Positions 42,956-52,403 of a stretch of DNA of 64,000 nucleotides are shown one piece after another. The notes under the pieces were generated by a model. It worked only from the letters and a program-made list of their open reading frames with translations. It searched no databases and was not told where the DNA came from. Position 1 is the first letter of the stretch. Each line of letters begins with the position of its first letter. Source of the DNA: Hyphomicrobiales bacterium (GTDB lineage: Bacteria > Pseudomonadota > Alphaproteobacteria > Rhizobiales > Rhizobiaceae); contig UEIF01000021.1 of assembly GCA_900468805.1 (NCBI GenBank), positions 557,274-621,273 of the forward strand, in the 5' to 3' direction. The position numbers and the translations under genes were made by a program.

Positions 42956-44653
42956 ATGAATCTGTTAAATCAATTAGTTCAGATTTTTAAGAACTTTGGT
43001 TCCCTTGGGCGGACGCGTTTGATGATCCTTGGTGGGGTCGGCGCCGCTTCCATCGCAATCATCCTGGCGGCCGCAATTTTCGTCAACAAACCGGCCCAGG
43101 AAACGCTTTATGTCGGCCTGGAGACGCCAGATCTCAACCAGATCAGCATGGCGCTTGCCGAAAGCAACATCGATTTTCAGGTCGGAACGGACGGTTCCAG
43201 CATCACCGTACCGGCCGGCATGACGGGCAAAGCCCGCCTGTTGCTTGCCGAACGCGGCCTGCCGAACAGCGCCAACGCCGGTTACGAACTCTTCGACAAT
43301 GTCGGATCGCTCGGCCTCACCTCCTTCATGCAGGAAGTGACCCGTGTACGCGCTCTCGAAGGTGAAATCGGCCGAACCATTCAGTCGATCTCAGGCATCA
43401 CCGCCGCACGCGTTCACATCGTCATGCCCGAGGTCGGCAACTTCCGTAAGGCCGAACAGAAGCCGACGGCTTCCGTCATGATTCGCGCCAGCGCTACGAC
43501 AGGGCGAAACGCTGCCACGTCAATCCGTCATCTCGTCGCCTCGGCCGTGCCGGGGCTCGATGTCAATGACGTGACAATCCTCGATTCTGCCGGCCAGCTT
43601 CTTGCTTCTGGCGATGAAGCCGGCAACGGCACGCTGAACCGCTCGCTTAACATCGTCCAGAACGTTCAGCAGGAAGTCGAATCGAACATCGACAAGGCGC
43701 TCGCCCCTTTCCTCGGCATGGACAACTTCCGCTCCAGCGTAACGGCCAATCTCAACACTGACGCCCAGCAGATCCAGGAAACCACCTACGATCCGGAATC
43801 CAAGGTCGAGCGCTCTGTTCGCTCGACGAAGGAAAACCAGCAGTCCCAGCAGCATCAGTCCGACAACGCGACGACGGTCGAGCAGAACATTCCGCAGGCT
43901 GCACCCGACGCAGGCGGCGCCAGTGGTCCGCAGTCGGAGGACAAGTCCGACAAGCGCGAAGAGCAGACCAATTACGAAATCAACAGCAAGACGACAGCCA
44001 CGACGCGCAACAGCTACCGGGTCGAAAAACTCTCGGTCGCCGTCGTCGTCAACAAGGGCCGCATCGGCAAGATGGTGGGCGAACCGGCAGACCAGGCCAA
44101 GATCGACGCCTATCTCGCAGAGATGAAGAATATCGTCGCCTCGGCTGCCGGCCTCGATACGAACCGCGGCGACGTGGTCACCGTGACCGCAATGGACTTC
44201 CTCGAGAACCAGCTTCTCGACGACGCGAACGGCGGCGTTCATGTCATGGATGTGCTGAGCCGCAACCTCGCCGGCATCATCAACTCTCTTGCCTTCGTCG
44301 CTGTCGCCTTCGTGGTCGTCTGGCTGGGCGTGCGTCCCCTCATCCGCACCGTCAACGGCTCGGGCTCGTCCTCCTCAGCAATGCTCGGCGACGCCACTCC
44401 GGAATCGGCTGGCCTGGAACTGCCGGACTTCGCACCGGCAGGCGCGTCCTCGGGCGGTGCGCTCATGGATGGCTTCGGCTCCGACTTCGGCTTCGACAGC
44501 ACCGAGGATCTGCTCAGTCTCGGCGACGACGACGGCAACTTCAACCGCCGCGTCAAGGAAGGTCCGGAACGCAAGCTCGCTCGCATGGTGGAGATCAACG
44601 AGGAACGCGCTGCGAAGATCCTCAGGAAATGGGCCATCGACGAAGCAGCATAA
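42956..44653 (+). CDS. fliF: Flagellar MS-ring protein FliF
   Basis: 565 residues. Two transmembrane helices, near residues 24-42 and ~445-465, flank a large periplasmic region including the ring-building motifs (ETLYVGLETPDLNQI, GLPNSANAGYELFD). The C-terminal cytoplasmic tail, ending with EERAAKILRKWA, binds FliG. It is separated from cheT by 114 bases, which may hold its own promoter. Confidence 0.96.
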   Translation: MNLLNQLVQIFKNFGSLGRTRLMILGGVGAASIAIILAAAIFVNKPAQETLYVGLETPDLNQISMALAESNIDFQVGTDGSSITVPAGMTGKARLLLAERGLPNSANAGYELFDNVGSLGLTSFMQEVTRVRALEGEIGRTIQSISGITAARVHIVMPEVGNFRKAEQKPTASVMIRASATTGRNAATSIRHLVASAVPGLDVNDVTILDSAGQLLASGDEAGNGTLNRSLNIVQNVQQEVESNIDKALAPFLGMDNFRSSVTANLNTDAQQIQETTYDPESKVERSVRSTKENQQSQQHQSDNATTVEQNIPQAAPDAGGASGPQSEDKSDKREEQTNYEINSKTTATTRNSYRVEKLSVAVVVNKGRIGKMVGEPADQAKIDAYLAEMKNIVASAAGLDTNRGDVVTVTAMDFLENQLLDDANGGVHVMDVLSRNLAGIINSLAFVAVAFVVVWLGVRPLIRTVNGSGSSSSAMLGDATPESAGLELPDFAPAGASSGGALMDGFGSDFGFDSTEDLLSLGDDDGNFNRRVKEGPERKLARMVEINEERAAKILRKWAIDEAA

Positions 44654-44655
44654 TG

Positions 44656-44687
44656 AAAAGGCCGGGAAACCGGCCTTTTTTCTTTTT
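44656..44687 (+). terminator. Terminator after fliF
   Basis: AAAAGGCCGG and CCGGCCTTTT form a 10-bp stem with a four-base loop and run into TTTTTCTTTTT. Strong intrinsic terminator starting three bases after the fliF stop; it closes the che-fliF transcript. Confidence 0.93.
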
Positions 44688-45249
44688 CATCCGGGGATGC
44701 ATTGGGCGGTAACAAGAACGTTACCGCCACTCGCAAACGGCTTTTAAGGGGTCGACTACTCTACTGCGGAGAATTCGAACGTAGAGATCGCAGGACAACG
44801 GGATGGCGCCGTTCGCATGAGGCTCAAGCCCTGCATAAGACGGGCGGTGTAAGTATTTCTCCACGGGAACAATAGTTCGTTGCTTTTGTGCGTTTGAAAT
44901 TTGCTTCCGCCAAGGCATTCTGTGCCGCGCATCTCTGGCCGGAACTGTGATAATTACGCCATTCAGACTGATAATTCCACTCGGCTTCACTCGCGTATAA
45001 GGCGAGGAACGTTGCGGCCAATACCAGAATCATCCTAGTTTCATACATCTTCGCGAGAGTGGAGTGGTGATCGAATCACCGCATGGAAGGTCGCAAAAGT
45101 AAATCCCCAGAAGTCGGAGATGGTGATTTGCGTTGGTTGGCTTACCCTTAAGTGATTCGAAGTGGGATTCGCGTGGGGCATGTGTTTGAATCCCTTTCAC
45201 AAAAACAGAACTTCATTGCGAGAATCGACAGTTTCTCAGCCGCGGGTCA
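44688..45249. other. Region between fliF terminator and visN
   Basis: About 560 bases. It should hold the visNR promoter on the right. The central part carries a possible small leftward gene (listed separately at 44824). I see no other gene or clear promoter boxes. Confidence 0.4.
44824..45033 (-). CDS. Small secreted hypothetical protein, possibly frameshifted
   Basis: 69 residues from ATG 45033: the hydrophobic signal-like start MILVLAATFLALYASEAEW, then NYQSEWRNYHSSGQRCAAQNALAEANFKR and three Cys. A neighbouring leftward frame continues past the stop with CDLYVRILRSRVVD, so a frameshift is possible. No family recognised. Confidence 0.35.
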   Translation of the reverse strand: MILVLAATFLALYASEAEWNYQSEWRNYHSSGQRCAAQNALAEANFKRTKATNYCSRGEILTPPVLCRA

Positions 45250-46002
45250 TTGCCAATGGATATGGATATATTTCAGGCGAATAAAGGCGAGAAGCATATG
45301 GCGAACTTCATTGGCGCCAATGTGCCGGACCTTCAGCCACGCGACGAACTGATCGATCGCCTTCGCGTCATTGCCGAAACCGGCAAGTTGCAGGCCGGTT
45401 TGCGGGCGCTGACCGAGTATGTCGGCGCCATGCACTATCTGATGGCGCGCTGCGACCTCATCCAGGAAAGCGGTCTCGACTTTATCGTTTCGTCCGACTG
45501 GCCCTTCGATCTGGTGAAGGAGGTCGCCAATGACCTGGTTGCCGGTTATGCGCGCTCGACGGAATTCGACAAGTGCATGCAGGTACTGCAGCCAGGCTTT
45601 GCGCTTCTGCCTGAGGGTGCGGAAGTGCCGCCTGGCGCGAGCCGGCAATATTGCTCCCTGACCTTCAATGTCGGCCGCTCTCGCTTGGTGCTGATGTTCC
45701 TGTTCAGGGAAGGCGTCGTTCTTTCGCCGGAACGTCTCCGGGACGTAGGCCTCCTTGCAGGTTATATCGCAAGCTTCCTTCGGTGCGGGGGCACGAAGGT
45801 CGATCGCGATTTCGAGCTGACGGACCGCGAGCTGGAATGCCTCTTCTGGATTGCGGAGGGCAAGACAAGCGACGAGATCGCCATGATCCTCGGCATCTCC
45901 CGGAATACCATCAATAACTATATCACCAGCGTGATGCGTAAGACTGCAACGAAGACGCGTTCCGAGGCGATAGCCTTCGCCGTTCGCAACAATCTCGTTT
46001 GA
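45250..46002 (+). CDS. visN: Flagellar master regulator VisN
   Basis: 250 residues, LuxR-type. The C-terminal helix-turn-helix is LTDRELECLFWIAEGKTSDEIA / ILGISRNTINNYITSVMRK. VisN and VisR act as a heterodimer at the top of the rhizobial flagellar cascade and activate rem. The N-terminal ~150 residues are a putative ligand domain. An in-frame ATG 17 codons later is possible. visR follows directly. Confidence 0.93.
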   Translation: MPMDMDIFQANKGEKHMANFIGANVPDLQPRDELIDRLRVIAETGKLQAGLRALTEYVGAMHYLMARCDLIQESGLDFIVSSDWPFDLVKEVANDLVAGYARSTEFDKCMQVLQPGFALLPEGAEVPPGASRQYCSLTFNVGRSRLVLMFLFREGVVLSPERLRDVGLLAGYIASFLRCGGTKVDRDFELTDRELECLFWIAEGKTSDEIAMILGISRNTINNYITSVMRKTATKTRSEAIAFAVRNNLV

Positions 46003-46010
46003 GGGGAATT

Positions 46011-46757
46011 ATGGGGCATCAACCAGGCAGGGCGATAAGCAATACGGACCAGATGCGCATGGTCCGTGTGAACAGGATTTCCAGCCGGTCTGACCTTTTC
46101 CCGCGCCTGATTGCCATGCAGAAGCTCGCGGATGCGCAGGCTTTCGCCGTTTTTCGCGTCAGCGGCTCCGGCGTGCCGGCAAAGCAGCGGCTGATCTGCG
46201 AACTGGAGAACTGGGGTCCCTCGAATGCCGGCCTCGGCAAGGCCTTCGTCGATGCCCATGGCGAGGCTTTGCTCGACCATATCGATCGCTCGCTGCTGCC
46301 TGTGTTCTGGGCCGGTAGCCACGATCACGCAGCCCCGGGCCCTGCCGACTTCTCTCCCTTCATGGTGAGACTGAAAGACGGCATGGTGCCTTTCTCCGGT
46401 CTTGCCTTTCCGGTGCGCCTCGGCGCTATAGGCAACGGCTTCGTGCTTTTCACCGGCGATGATATCGATCCGTCGAGCGACACAATCATCGAGCTGCACG
46501 GCCGCTGCTGCAATGTCATGATGGACCTGCTGTCGCTCGATGAGCGGCGTGCGGCGGCGACAGAAGCACTGAGCGAACGCGAGATCGCCTGTCTTCAGCT
46601 TGCCGGCGACGGCCGCATCAGCGAAGAAATCGCCGACAAGCTCGGCCTGTCCGTCCACACGGTGAACGCCTATCTCGGCTCGGCAACGATCAAGCTTGAT
46701 TCGGTCAACCGCATCCAGGCGATCGCCAAGGCGATACGCTTGGGCTATATCAGCTAG
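46011..46757 (+). CDS. visR: Flagellar master regulator VisR
   Basis: 248 residues, LuxR-type. The C-terminal DNA-binding part is LSEREIACLQLAGDGRISEEIA / KLGLSVHTVNAYLGSATIKL. Partner of VisN. ATG 46011 has AGGGGA just before it; the visN stop (TGA 46000-46002) lies within the same block. visN and visR form one operon. Confidence 0.93.
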   Translation: MGHQPGRAISNTDQMRMVRVNRISSRSDLFPRLIAMQKLADAQAFAVFRVSGSGVPAKQRLICELENWGPSNAGLGKAFVDAHGEALLDHIDRSLLPVFWAGSHDHAAPGPADFSPFMVRLKDGMVPFSGLAFPVRLGAIGNGFVLFTGDDIDPSSDTIIELHGRCCNVMMDLLSLDERRAAATEALSEREIACLQLAGDGRISEEIADKLGLSVHTVNAYLGSATIKLDSVNRIQAIAKAIRLGYIS

Positions 46758-46760
46758 GGC

Positions 46761-46858
46761 CGTTCCAGCAAACAGCTGCAGCGATCTTGGCTCCGGAATT
46801 GCGTGAAAACAAGGAGTTAGAAAATTTCCGCGATTGGAAGAAATGCGGAAATGCTCTA
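46761..46858. repeat. Rhizobial dispersed intergenic repeat, copy 2
   Basis: Matches 861-953: shared words include TCCGGAATT, GAAAACAA and ATTTCCGCGATT; the arms ATTTCCG and CGGAAAT flank GCGATTGGAAGAAATG. It lies between the visR stop and the leftward orf terminator. Non-coding. Confidence 0.68.
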
Positions 46859-46861
46859 AGA

Positions 46862-46893
46862 AAGGCAAAGCCCGGCACCTTTCGGGCCGGGCC
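46862..46893 (-). terminator. Terminator of the leftward flhB unit
   Basis: On the minus strand GCCCGGC and GCCGGGC form a 7-bp stem with a nine-base loop, followed by TTTGCCTTT. It lies 25 bases after the stop of the 46918 gene. Confidence 0.75.
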
Positions 46894-46917
46894 TGATATT
46901 CTGAAGTGGAAAATGCC

Positions 46918-47358
46918 CTAGCCGGCCAGCGCCTGCGGCTTCGCGACGATATAGCGCGCTTCGTACAGGCTCCTTTGCAGAAAAGCCGTGTTCTCATCCG
47001 GATCGACCGAAGCGTTCTGGAAGGAAATATGATTGATCTCGATACCGGCATGGTCTTCGGCCATCGTCAGTTGCGCGTAGACGGTCACGCCGCGCGGCTT
47101 GATTTCGAGATCGAGCACAACTTCGGGCTTGCCGCCCCATTCCAGCGTATAATTTCCACCCAGGCCGAAGTTGACAGTGCCGGGATGGAAAAACAGTTCC
47201 GCCGCGGAAGCGACGAGGTCGGCGAGATTGCCGTAATACTCGAAACGCAGCAGAGAAATGAGATCGGATGCGTCCAGAAGCCTGAGCTCGGTTGCGACCG
47301 GGCTGATCGCTTCTGCAAGGATTTTTTCACGCTGGGCAGAGTAGGGGCATTTTTTCAT
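46918..47358 (-). CDS. Hypothetical protein of the flagellar region
   Basis: 146 residues, soluble, no signal or membrane segment. I recognise no fold; the alternating hydrophobic/charged strands (VVLDLEIKPRGVTVYAQL) suggest an alpha/beta domain. It follows flhB after five bases and is the last gene of the leftward unit, so a flagellum-related role is likely. Homologues in the same position in related rhizobia are known as unnamed orfs. Confidence 0.7.
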   Translation of the reverse strand: MKKCPYSAQREKILAEAISPVATELRLLDASDLISLLRFEYYGNLADLVASAAELFFHPGTVNFGLGGNYTLEWGGKPEVVLDLEIKPRGVTVYAQLTMAEDHAGIEINHISFQNASVDPDENTAFLQRSLYEARYIVAKPQALAG

Positions 47359-47363
47359 TCGAC

Positions 47364-48443
47364 TTATCTTACCCGTTTGTTCTTGGCCTCCGCGGCGTAA
47401 ACCCGGTGAATGAGTTCCGCGACGGCCTTATAGAAGACTGACGGTATGACACTATCCACCGAGACTTGCGCAAACATGGAGCGTGCGAGAGGCGGATCCT
47501 CGAAGACGGGGATGTTGTTCTCCTCGGCGATCTCTCTGATTTTCAACGCAATAAGGTCCTGCCCCTTGGCAAGGACGATCGGCGCGTCGTTTTCCTCGCG
47601 TACATAACGCAACGCGACGGCATAGTGCGTCGGGTTGGCGATGACGAGGGTGGCGCGCTGGACACCGGCGATCATGCGCCGGCGGGCGCGGTCACGCATG
47701 ACAGAGCGTTGCCTGCTCTTGACGAAGGGATCGCCCTGCGACTGTTTGTTTTCTTCCTTCACCTCGTGCTTCGTCATCTTCAGTTCGGTGAACCAATGAT
47801 ATCGCGTCCAGAAGATATCAGCGATGGCGACAGCGGCGGTGGCGATGAGCATGACGATGATGATCTTGCGCATCGCCGTCATCATGCGAACCATGATCGT
47901 CTGCGGATCGGAGAACATTGCATCGATCGAGCCGAAATATTCGCTTCTGAGAACGAAGAAGAGAATCACCCCGACGACGACCACCTTGAACAGTGATTTA
48001 CCGAATTCGACGAGGCCCGGAAGGCTGAAGAGCCGCGACCATCCCTTGATCGGTGAAATACGCGAGGCCTGCGGACGGATGCGTTCGAGAACCGGCGTCG
48101 GCAGGTTCTGAAAGACGGATGAGGCGATACCGAACGCCATGAACATGATGAAGGCAGGGGCCAGAAGCGCAGCCACGGCCCAACCGAGCTTCGCAAAGAG
48201 CGAGAGGACGTCAGGCCCTGTCTCGATCTTCCACTGATCTGGCTGCTCGAAGATGTCACGCAGGGTCTCGGCCATGTGTGACGTTGCGTCGGGAAGGAAG
48301 AAGACGAGATAGATGAAGGTCGCCAGAATCGTCGCAAAGATCGAGATTTCACGCGAGTGGGGGGTATTACCTTTTTCGGCAGCATCAGACCGCTTTTTCG
48401 CGGTCGGGTCTTCTGTTTTGCTGTCCTTGTCTTCATCGGCCAA
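47364..48443 (-). CDS. flhB: Flagellar export switch protein FlhB
   Basis: 359 residues, four membrane helices between residues ~35 and 210, then a cytoplasmic domain with the self-cleavage motif NPTH (IANPTHYAVALRY). It controls the switch of substrate specificity in flagellar type III export. The basic N terminus with a Lys-rich stretch is usual. Confidence 0.96.
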   Translation of the reverse strand: MADEDKDSKTEDPTAKKRSDAAEKGNTPHSREISIFATILATFIYLVFFLPDATSHMAETLRDIFEQPDQWKIETGPDVLSLFAKLGWAVAALLAPAFIMFMAFGIASSVFQNLPTPVLERIRPQASRISPIKGWSRLFSLPGLVEFGKSLFKVVVVGVILFFVLRSEYFGSIDAMFSDPQTIMVRMMTAMRKIIIVMLIATAAVAIADIFWTRYHWFTELKMTKHEVKEENKQSQGDPFVKSRQRSVMRDRARRRMIAGVQRATLVIANPTHYAVALRYVREENDAPIVLAKGQDLIALKIREIAEENNIPVFEDPPLARSMFAQVSVDSVIPSVFYKAVAELIHRVYAAEAKNKRVR

Positions 48444-48460
48444 GTGCGCGGCCCTCCGTC

Positions 48461-48490
48461 AAAGAAAAAGGCCGCTGCTGATGTGCGGCC
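48461..48490 (-). terminator. Internal terminator-like hairpin between fliG and flhB
   Basis: On the minus strand GGCCGC and GCGGCC form a 6-bp GC-only stem with a nine-base loop, followed by TTTTTCTTT. It lies between the fliG stop (48575) and the flhB start (48443). It could lower flhB expression relative to fliG, and read-through would be needed for flhB unless it has its own promoter. Confidence 0.7.
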
Positions 48491-48574
48491 TGTTTCCATG
48501 AACGGTAGTCTTGTGCGTGCCGGCGATCAACCGCCGCCTTGCTAGCGAGCGGTTTTGTCAACAGCTGCGATCGT

Positions 48575-49612
48575 TTAGGCCGCTGCTGGGCCGCCCTCTT
48601 TGTCCTTGAGCTCGATCTGGCCGGCATTGGCCAGGCGAATCGCTTCCTGTGCGACAGCGCGCCGGGCGATCGCGATCTCGCGCGGATTGACGCCGGCCAT
48701 GCCGCTCTGCAGATCCGATTCGATCATGCGGCGCTGGCGCGGACTGATGGCGGAAAGCACCGATTCGCGGATTTCGGCCGATGCGCCGCGCAGTGCAACG
48801 GTGAGAACGTCGGCCGAAATATCGTTGAGTAGCATGACGCGGCTGCGCTGCGGCATGAACATGAGGTCTTCGAACAGGAAGATCTTCGGACGAACCTTGT
48901 TGACCGCTTCGCGGCTGATCGATTCGAGCGAGGTAAGCAGCGTGTCGACCTGCGGCTTGTCCATTTCGTTCATCAGGTCGGCGACCTTCGTCGAGCCGGA
49001 TGCGTTGCGTTCCGCGTCGACCTCGGCGAGCAGCGTCATCACCTGGTTTTCGATGATCTGCGCGGCCTTCGGGCTGACGCCCTTCATGTTGACCGTGCGG
49101 TTCATGATGTCGGCGCGGCGGTTGTCGGGAAGCTGCAGCAGCACCTTTGCGCCAAAGGACGAAGGCATCATGGACAGGATATAAGCGACGGTCTGCGGAT
49201 GTTCGCGCAGCAGGAACTGAGCGACGAAAGTAGGCTCCGCCTCAGCGAGGCGATCCCAGATTGAGGTTTCGTAGGCCTGGAAGGCGGTACGGCGGCCGAG
49301 CAGGCTGTCGACTTCGTCAGGCGTCAGCCCTTCCTCGAGGATGGCCTCGATCGCCTTGGCGTTGTCCATCAGACCGGCGCCTTCGGTGAAGAGATCCTCG
49401 AATTCGCCGACGAGCTGAAGAAGCTCGTCCGGCGGGATCGCGCGAAGCGCCTGGGCAGATCCGATGATGGTCTGCAACTCGGCCTGCGTGAAATATTTCA
49501 GCAGTCGGCCGGCGACCCCCTTCCCCATAGCGAGAAGAACTGCCGCCGCCTTTTCAGCCTGGGTCAACGGTTTCCCGGCAAGTGCGCCGCCGAAATCGTC
49601 AAAGTCCATCAT
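48575..49612 (-). CDS. fliG: Flagellar motor switch protein FliG
   Basis: 345 residues. Shows the EHPQ motif (REHPQTVAYILS) and the torque-helix region DISADVLTVALRG / SPRQRRMIESDL of FliG-C. FliG couples the stator to the rotor. It sits between fliN and flhB. Confidence 0.96.
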   Translation of the reverse strand: MMDFDDFGGALAGKPLTQAEKAAAVLLAMGKGVAGRLLKYFTQAELQTIIGSAQALRAIPPDELLQLVGEFEDLFTEGAGLMDNAKAIEAILEEGLTPDEVDSLLGRRTAFQAYETSIWDRLAEAEPTFVAQFLLREHPQTVAYILSMMPSSFGAKVLLQLPDNRRADIMNRTVNMKGVSPKAAQIIENQVMTLLAEVDAERNASGSTKVADLMNEMDKPQVDTLLTSLESISREAVNKVRPKIFLFEDLMFMPQRSRVMLLNDISADVLTVALRGASAEIRESVLSAISPRQRRMIESDLQSGMAGVNPREIAIARRAVAQEAIRLANAGQIELKDKEGGPAAA

Positions 49613-49640
49613 GGTCTAACCTCTCCGTCCCGCACAGGGA

Positions 49641-50267
49641 TCAGGCTTTTTTCGTGCTCAAAACTTCTATCAGTTTTACACCGAATCGGGTGTCGTCATT
49701 ATCAAGGACCGTAATCTCACCGCGCGCAATCCTGCGGCCGTTCACCATTATTTCGACCGGCTCGCCGATCTTCTTGTCGAGCGCGATAGTAGCACCCTCG
49801 GTGAGGTTCATCAGGCCGGAAACCTGCATACGGCTCGTCCCGAGCACGATCTGGACATCGATAGGAATATCCATGATCAGGTCGAAGTTCGAATTCAGTG
49901 CGCTGCCGAGCGGTGCCGGAGCGGACTGGAAGGAGTTGCCGCCGAAGCTCGGTGCGGCGCCAAGGCTGGGAGAGCCTGCTGCACCCATGTCTGCGGCATT
50001 ACCGCCGAAGTCGCCGCCCCCGAAATCGCTACCTGCGAAATCGGCGCCGCCGAACGAGGTTTCGCCGGCATCGCCGCCGAAAGGCGAGAGGTCCGTACCT
50101 GCTGCGAAAGCATCGTTCTGCAGGTCGTCGCCGAACTGCGGAAGGTCGCTATCCGCATCTTTCTTCAGCACGCCGCGCAGATCGTCGATAGCCTGATCCA
50201 GATCGGCTTCACTGCCCGGCATGTCCAGGGAGAGGTCACTATTCTGCTGTGTCTTCTTCGTAGCCAT
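49641..50267 (-). CDS. fliN: Flagellar motor switch protein FliN
   Basis: 208 residues. The C-terminal ~80 residues are the FliN SpoA domain (MDIPIDVQIVLGTSRMQVSGLM / GEPVEIMVNGRRIARGEI). The first ~120 residues form a long low-complexity extension with repeated Asp/Phe/Gly blocks, making it much longer than enteric FliN (137). Confidence 0.95.
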   Translation of the reverse strand: MATKKTQQNSDLSLDMPGSEADLDQAIDDLRGVLKKDADSDLPQFGDDLQNDAFAAGTDLSPFGGDAGETSFGGADFAGSDFGGGDFGGNAADMGAAGSPSLGAAPSFGGNSFQSAPAPLGSALNSNFDLIMDIPIDVQIVLGTSRMQVSGLMNLTEGATIALDKKIGEPVEIMVNGRRIARGEITVLDNDDTRFGVKLIEVLSTKKA

Positions 50268-50333
50268 GAAATCACTATTCCAGTTGAAACTTGCCTCAAA
50301 CTGCCTTTGCGGCGCTGAAAGCGAGAGAACCGA

Positions 50334-51281
50334 TTAATTCATTAAGTGCCGGATCAACTCATCATCCGAATTCATGGTGTCTTTCACTCGCACCATGTAG
50401 TTGTCGCCTGAACGCCCGAACTCGCACACATACAATTCTCGGCTGTTGGCGCTGACTTCGACGCGCACGTCGCCGCTGTCGCGGAAGGGAATGACGTCGC
50501 CGGCCATCAGTTTGGAAATCGTCCGCAGCGTCAGATCCTGCAGGCGGATCTTCGCTTCGAGCGTCACCTGCGACCGGCGAACCTGGTCGCCGATCTGCTC
50601 CGTCCACTCCGGCGACTTGCTCGGCTGCTTCTTAGCCTTCGGGGCCGAAACCTTGGTCTTGAGCAGCGCCGCCTGGGGGACGATCAGGCTGAATTCGGAC
50701 GTGATGCCGGCAAGCGTGATCGACATGTTGATCGCAGCCGCGAATTCATCCGGACGGTCTTCCGGCGGACGGATGCGTGCGTCAAGAGCGAAGGGAGCCG
50801 ACAGGCTGGGCTCGAAGCCGCCCGGCGCGTTGACGGCCGAACGCAGCACCTTGGAAATCTTGTCGAACACCATGACGGCGAGATCGAGCTCGATAATGGA
50901 GAGAAGCCGGTCGGCGGGTTCCTCGATCGTTTCGGCGGTAGCGCCAAGCAGATGTTCCATCAGGGTAATGACGAAACCGTTGCCGCAGCCGATCGTGATG
51001 TTCTGGGACCAGTTGCGCAGCGTGGCATCGACGAGCGTCATATTGGTGCTGAGATCGTCGATCAGATGATTCTTGTAGCCTATCTCGCAGCCGAGATAGC
51101 CGACTGTCACATCGAGGCCGGTTTCGCTCTTCAGGATGTCGGGAAGGAATTCGCTGTAGATATCGCCGAAGGAACTGCAGAGCTTGGCAACCCTGCCCTT
51201 GTCGCCAAGACCGCCGGTCAATTTGGCAAGAAGGACAGGATCCATTGTCTGGTTGTCATGCGAAGCATTGCTCATAGTCAT
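50334..51281 (-). CDS. fliM: Flagellar motor switch protein FliM
   Basis: 315 residues, the divergent alphaproteobacterial FliM. The middle domain binds FliG and the last ~80 residues form a SpoA-like domain (MAGDVIPFRDSGDVRVEVSANSRELYVCEFG). The N terminus lacks a recognisable EIDALL CheY-binding motif. It directly follows the motA stop. Confidence 0.9.
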   Translation of the reverse strand: MTMSNASHDNQTMDPVLLAKLTGGLGDKGRVAKLCSSFGDIYSEFLPDILKSETGLDVTVGYLGCEIGYKNHLIDDLSTNMTLVDATLRNWSQNITIGCGNGFVITLMEHLLGATAETIEEPADRLLSIIELDLAVMVFDKISKVLRSAVNAPGGFEPSLSAPFALDARIRPPEDRPDEFAAAINMSITLAGITSEFSLIVPQAALLKTKVSAPKAKKQPSKSPEWTEQIGDQVRRSQVTLEAKIRLQDLTLRTISKLMAGDVIPFRDSGDVRVEVSANSRELYVCEFGRSGDNYMVRVKDTMNSDDELIRHLMN

Positions 51282-52154
51282 TTAAGCTGCCTTGTTTTCG
51301 CCACCTGGGTTCATCATTTCCTGCTCCACTGCGTCGATCGACGGGCGTTCATACGCCGAGATCGTCTTGCGGCCGTATTCGAGGGCGACCTGCGGCACCG
51401 AGCCGTTCATGTAGGCAAGCAGGGTCTGCTTGACGACGACGTAGAGGCGGTGCTGCTTTGAGCGGACGATCTTGATCTGGGAAACGATCGGGGAGCAGAC
51501 GCAGTAGGAAAGCAGAATTCCGAGGAATGTGCCGACGAGTGCCGAACCGATGAGGTGGCCGAGCACTTCCGGCGAGTCGTTGATATGCGCCATGGCCTTG
51601 ATGACGCCGAGAACCGCCGCGACGATGCCGATGGCCGGGAACGCGTCGCCCATTGTCTGGATTGCGTGGTAAGGCTTCAGCTTGTCATGAAGGATGGTGT
51701 TGATTTCTTCGTCCATCAGCGCCTCGATCTCGTGAGAGCGGGCGTTGCCGATGATGATCAGGCGCACGTAGTCGCAGATGAAGGCCGTCAGTTCCTTGTT
51801 CTTCAGAACCGTCGGTGCCTGCTGGAAGATCGTCGATTCGGCCGGGTTGTCGATATGCGCTTCGATTTCGTTGCGGGACTTCGTACGCAGGTCGCGCATC
51901 AGCGAATAAAGGACACCAAGCGTGTCGAGGTAGTTGCGTTCCTTGGGAACGGAATGCTTGAAGGCCTCGCCGAGCGCCTTGCCGGAGTCCTTCACCACCT
52001 TCATGGGGTTGGCCATGATGAAGCTGCCGAGACCGGCGCCGCCGATGATCACGAATTCGAAGGGCTGAAAAAGAGCATCGATTTCGCCGCCCATCGCCAT
52101 GAAGCTACCGATGATACAGCCGCAGACAACTACAAATCCGATAATAATATTCAT
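51282..52154 (-). CDS. motA: Flagellar motor stator protein MotA
   Basis: 290 residues from ATG 52154 (MNIIIGFVVVCGCI). Four membrane helices; the conserved PAIGIVAAVLGVIKAMAHI and the cytoplasmic loop with charged residues needed for rotor contact are present. The frame continues upstream to 52280 but without the stator N terminus. First gene of the leftward motor unit. Confidence 0.95.
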   Translation of the reverse strand: MNIIIGFVVVCGCIIGSFMAMGGEIDALFQPFEFVIIGGAGLGSFIMANPMKVVKDSGKALGEAFKHSVPKERNYLDTLGVLYSLMRDLRTKSRNEIEAHIDNPAESTIFQQAPTVLKNKELTAFICDYVRLIIIGNARSHEIEALMDEEINTILHDKLKPYHAIQTMGDAFPAIGIVAAVLGVIKAMAHINDSPEVLGHLIGSALVGTFLGILLSYCVCSPIVSQIKIVRSKQHRLYVVVKQTLLAYMNGSVPQVALEYGRKTISAYERPSIDAVEQEMMNPGGENKAA

Positions 52155-52403
52155 CGTCAGCCCAATCTGAACGTTGCTTTTCTTTGCGACGGATAGGGTT
52201 TGTGCCTTGCGTGAGGCTGATGAACGCGGCTTTTGCGCATTCATTTGCGCTACCAGCTTCGCACAAGGATTTACCTTCATATTGAACGTGACGAGTGGGC
52301 CTATGCGCGCCCATGTCTGAGATGCCGCTCAGCGGAACCCGTGGCCGAACTAAAAGGAGCCCGGTGTTTCGTCCCGTTTATCGCCAATGTGGAGCTTACC
52401 GAC

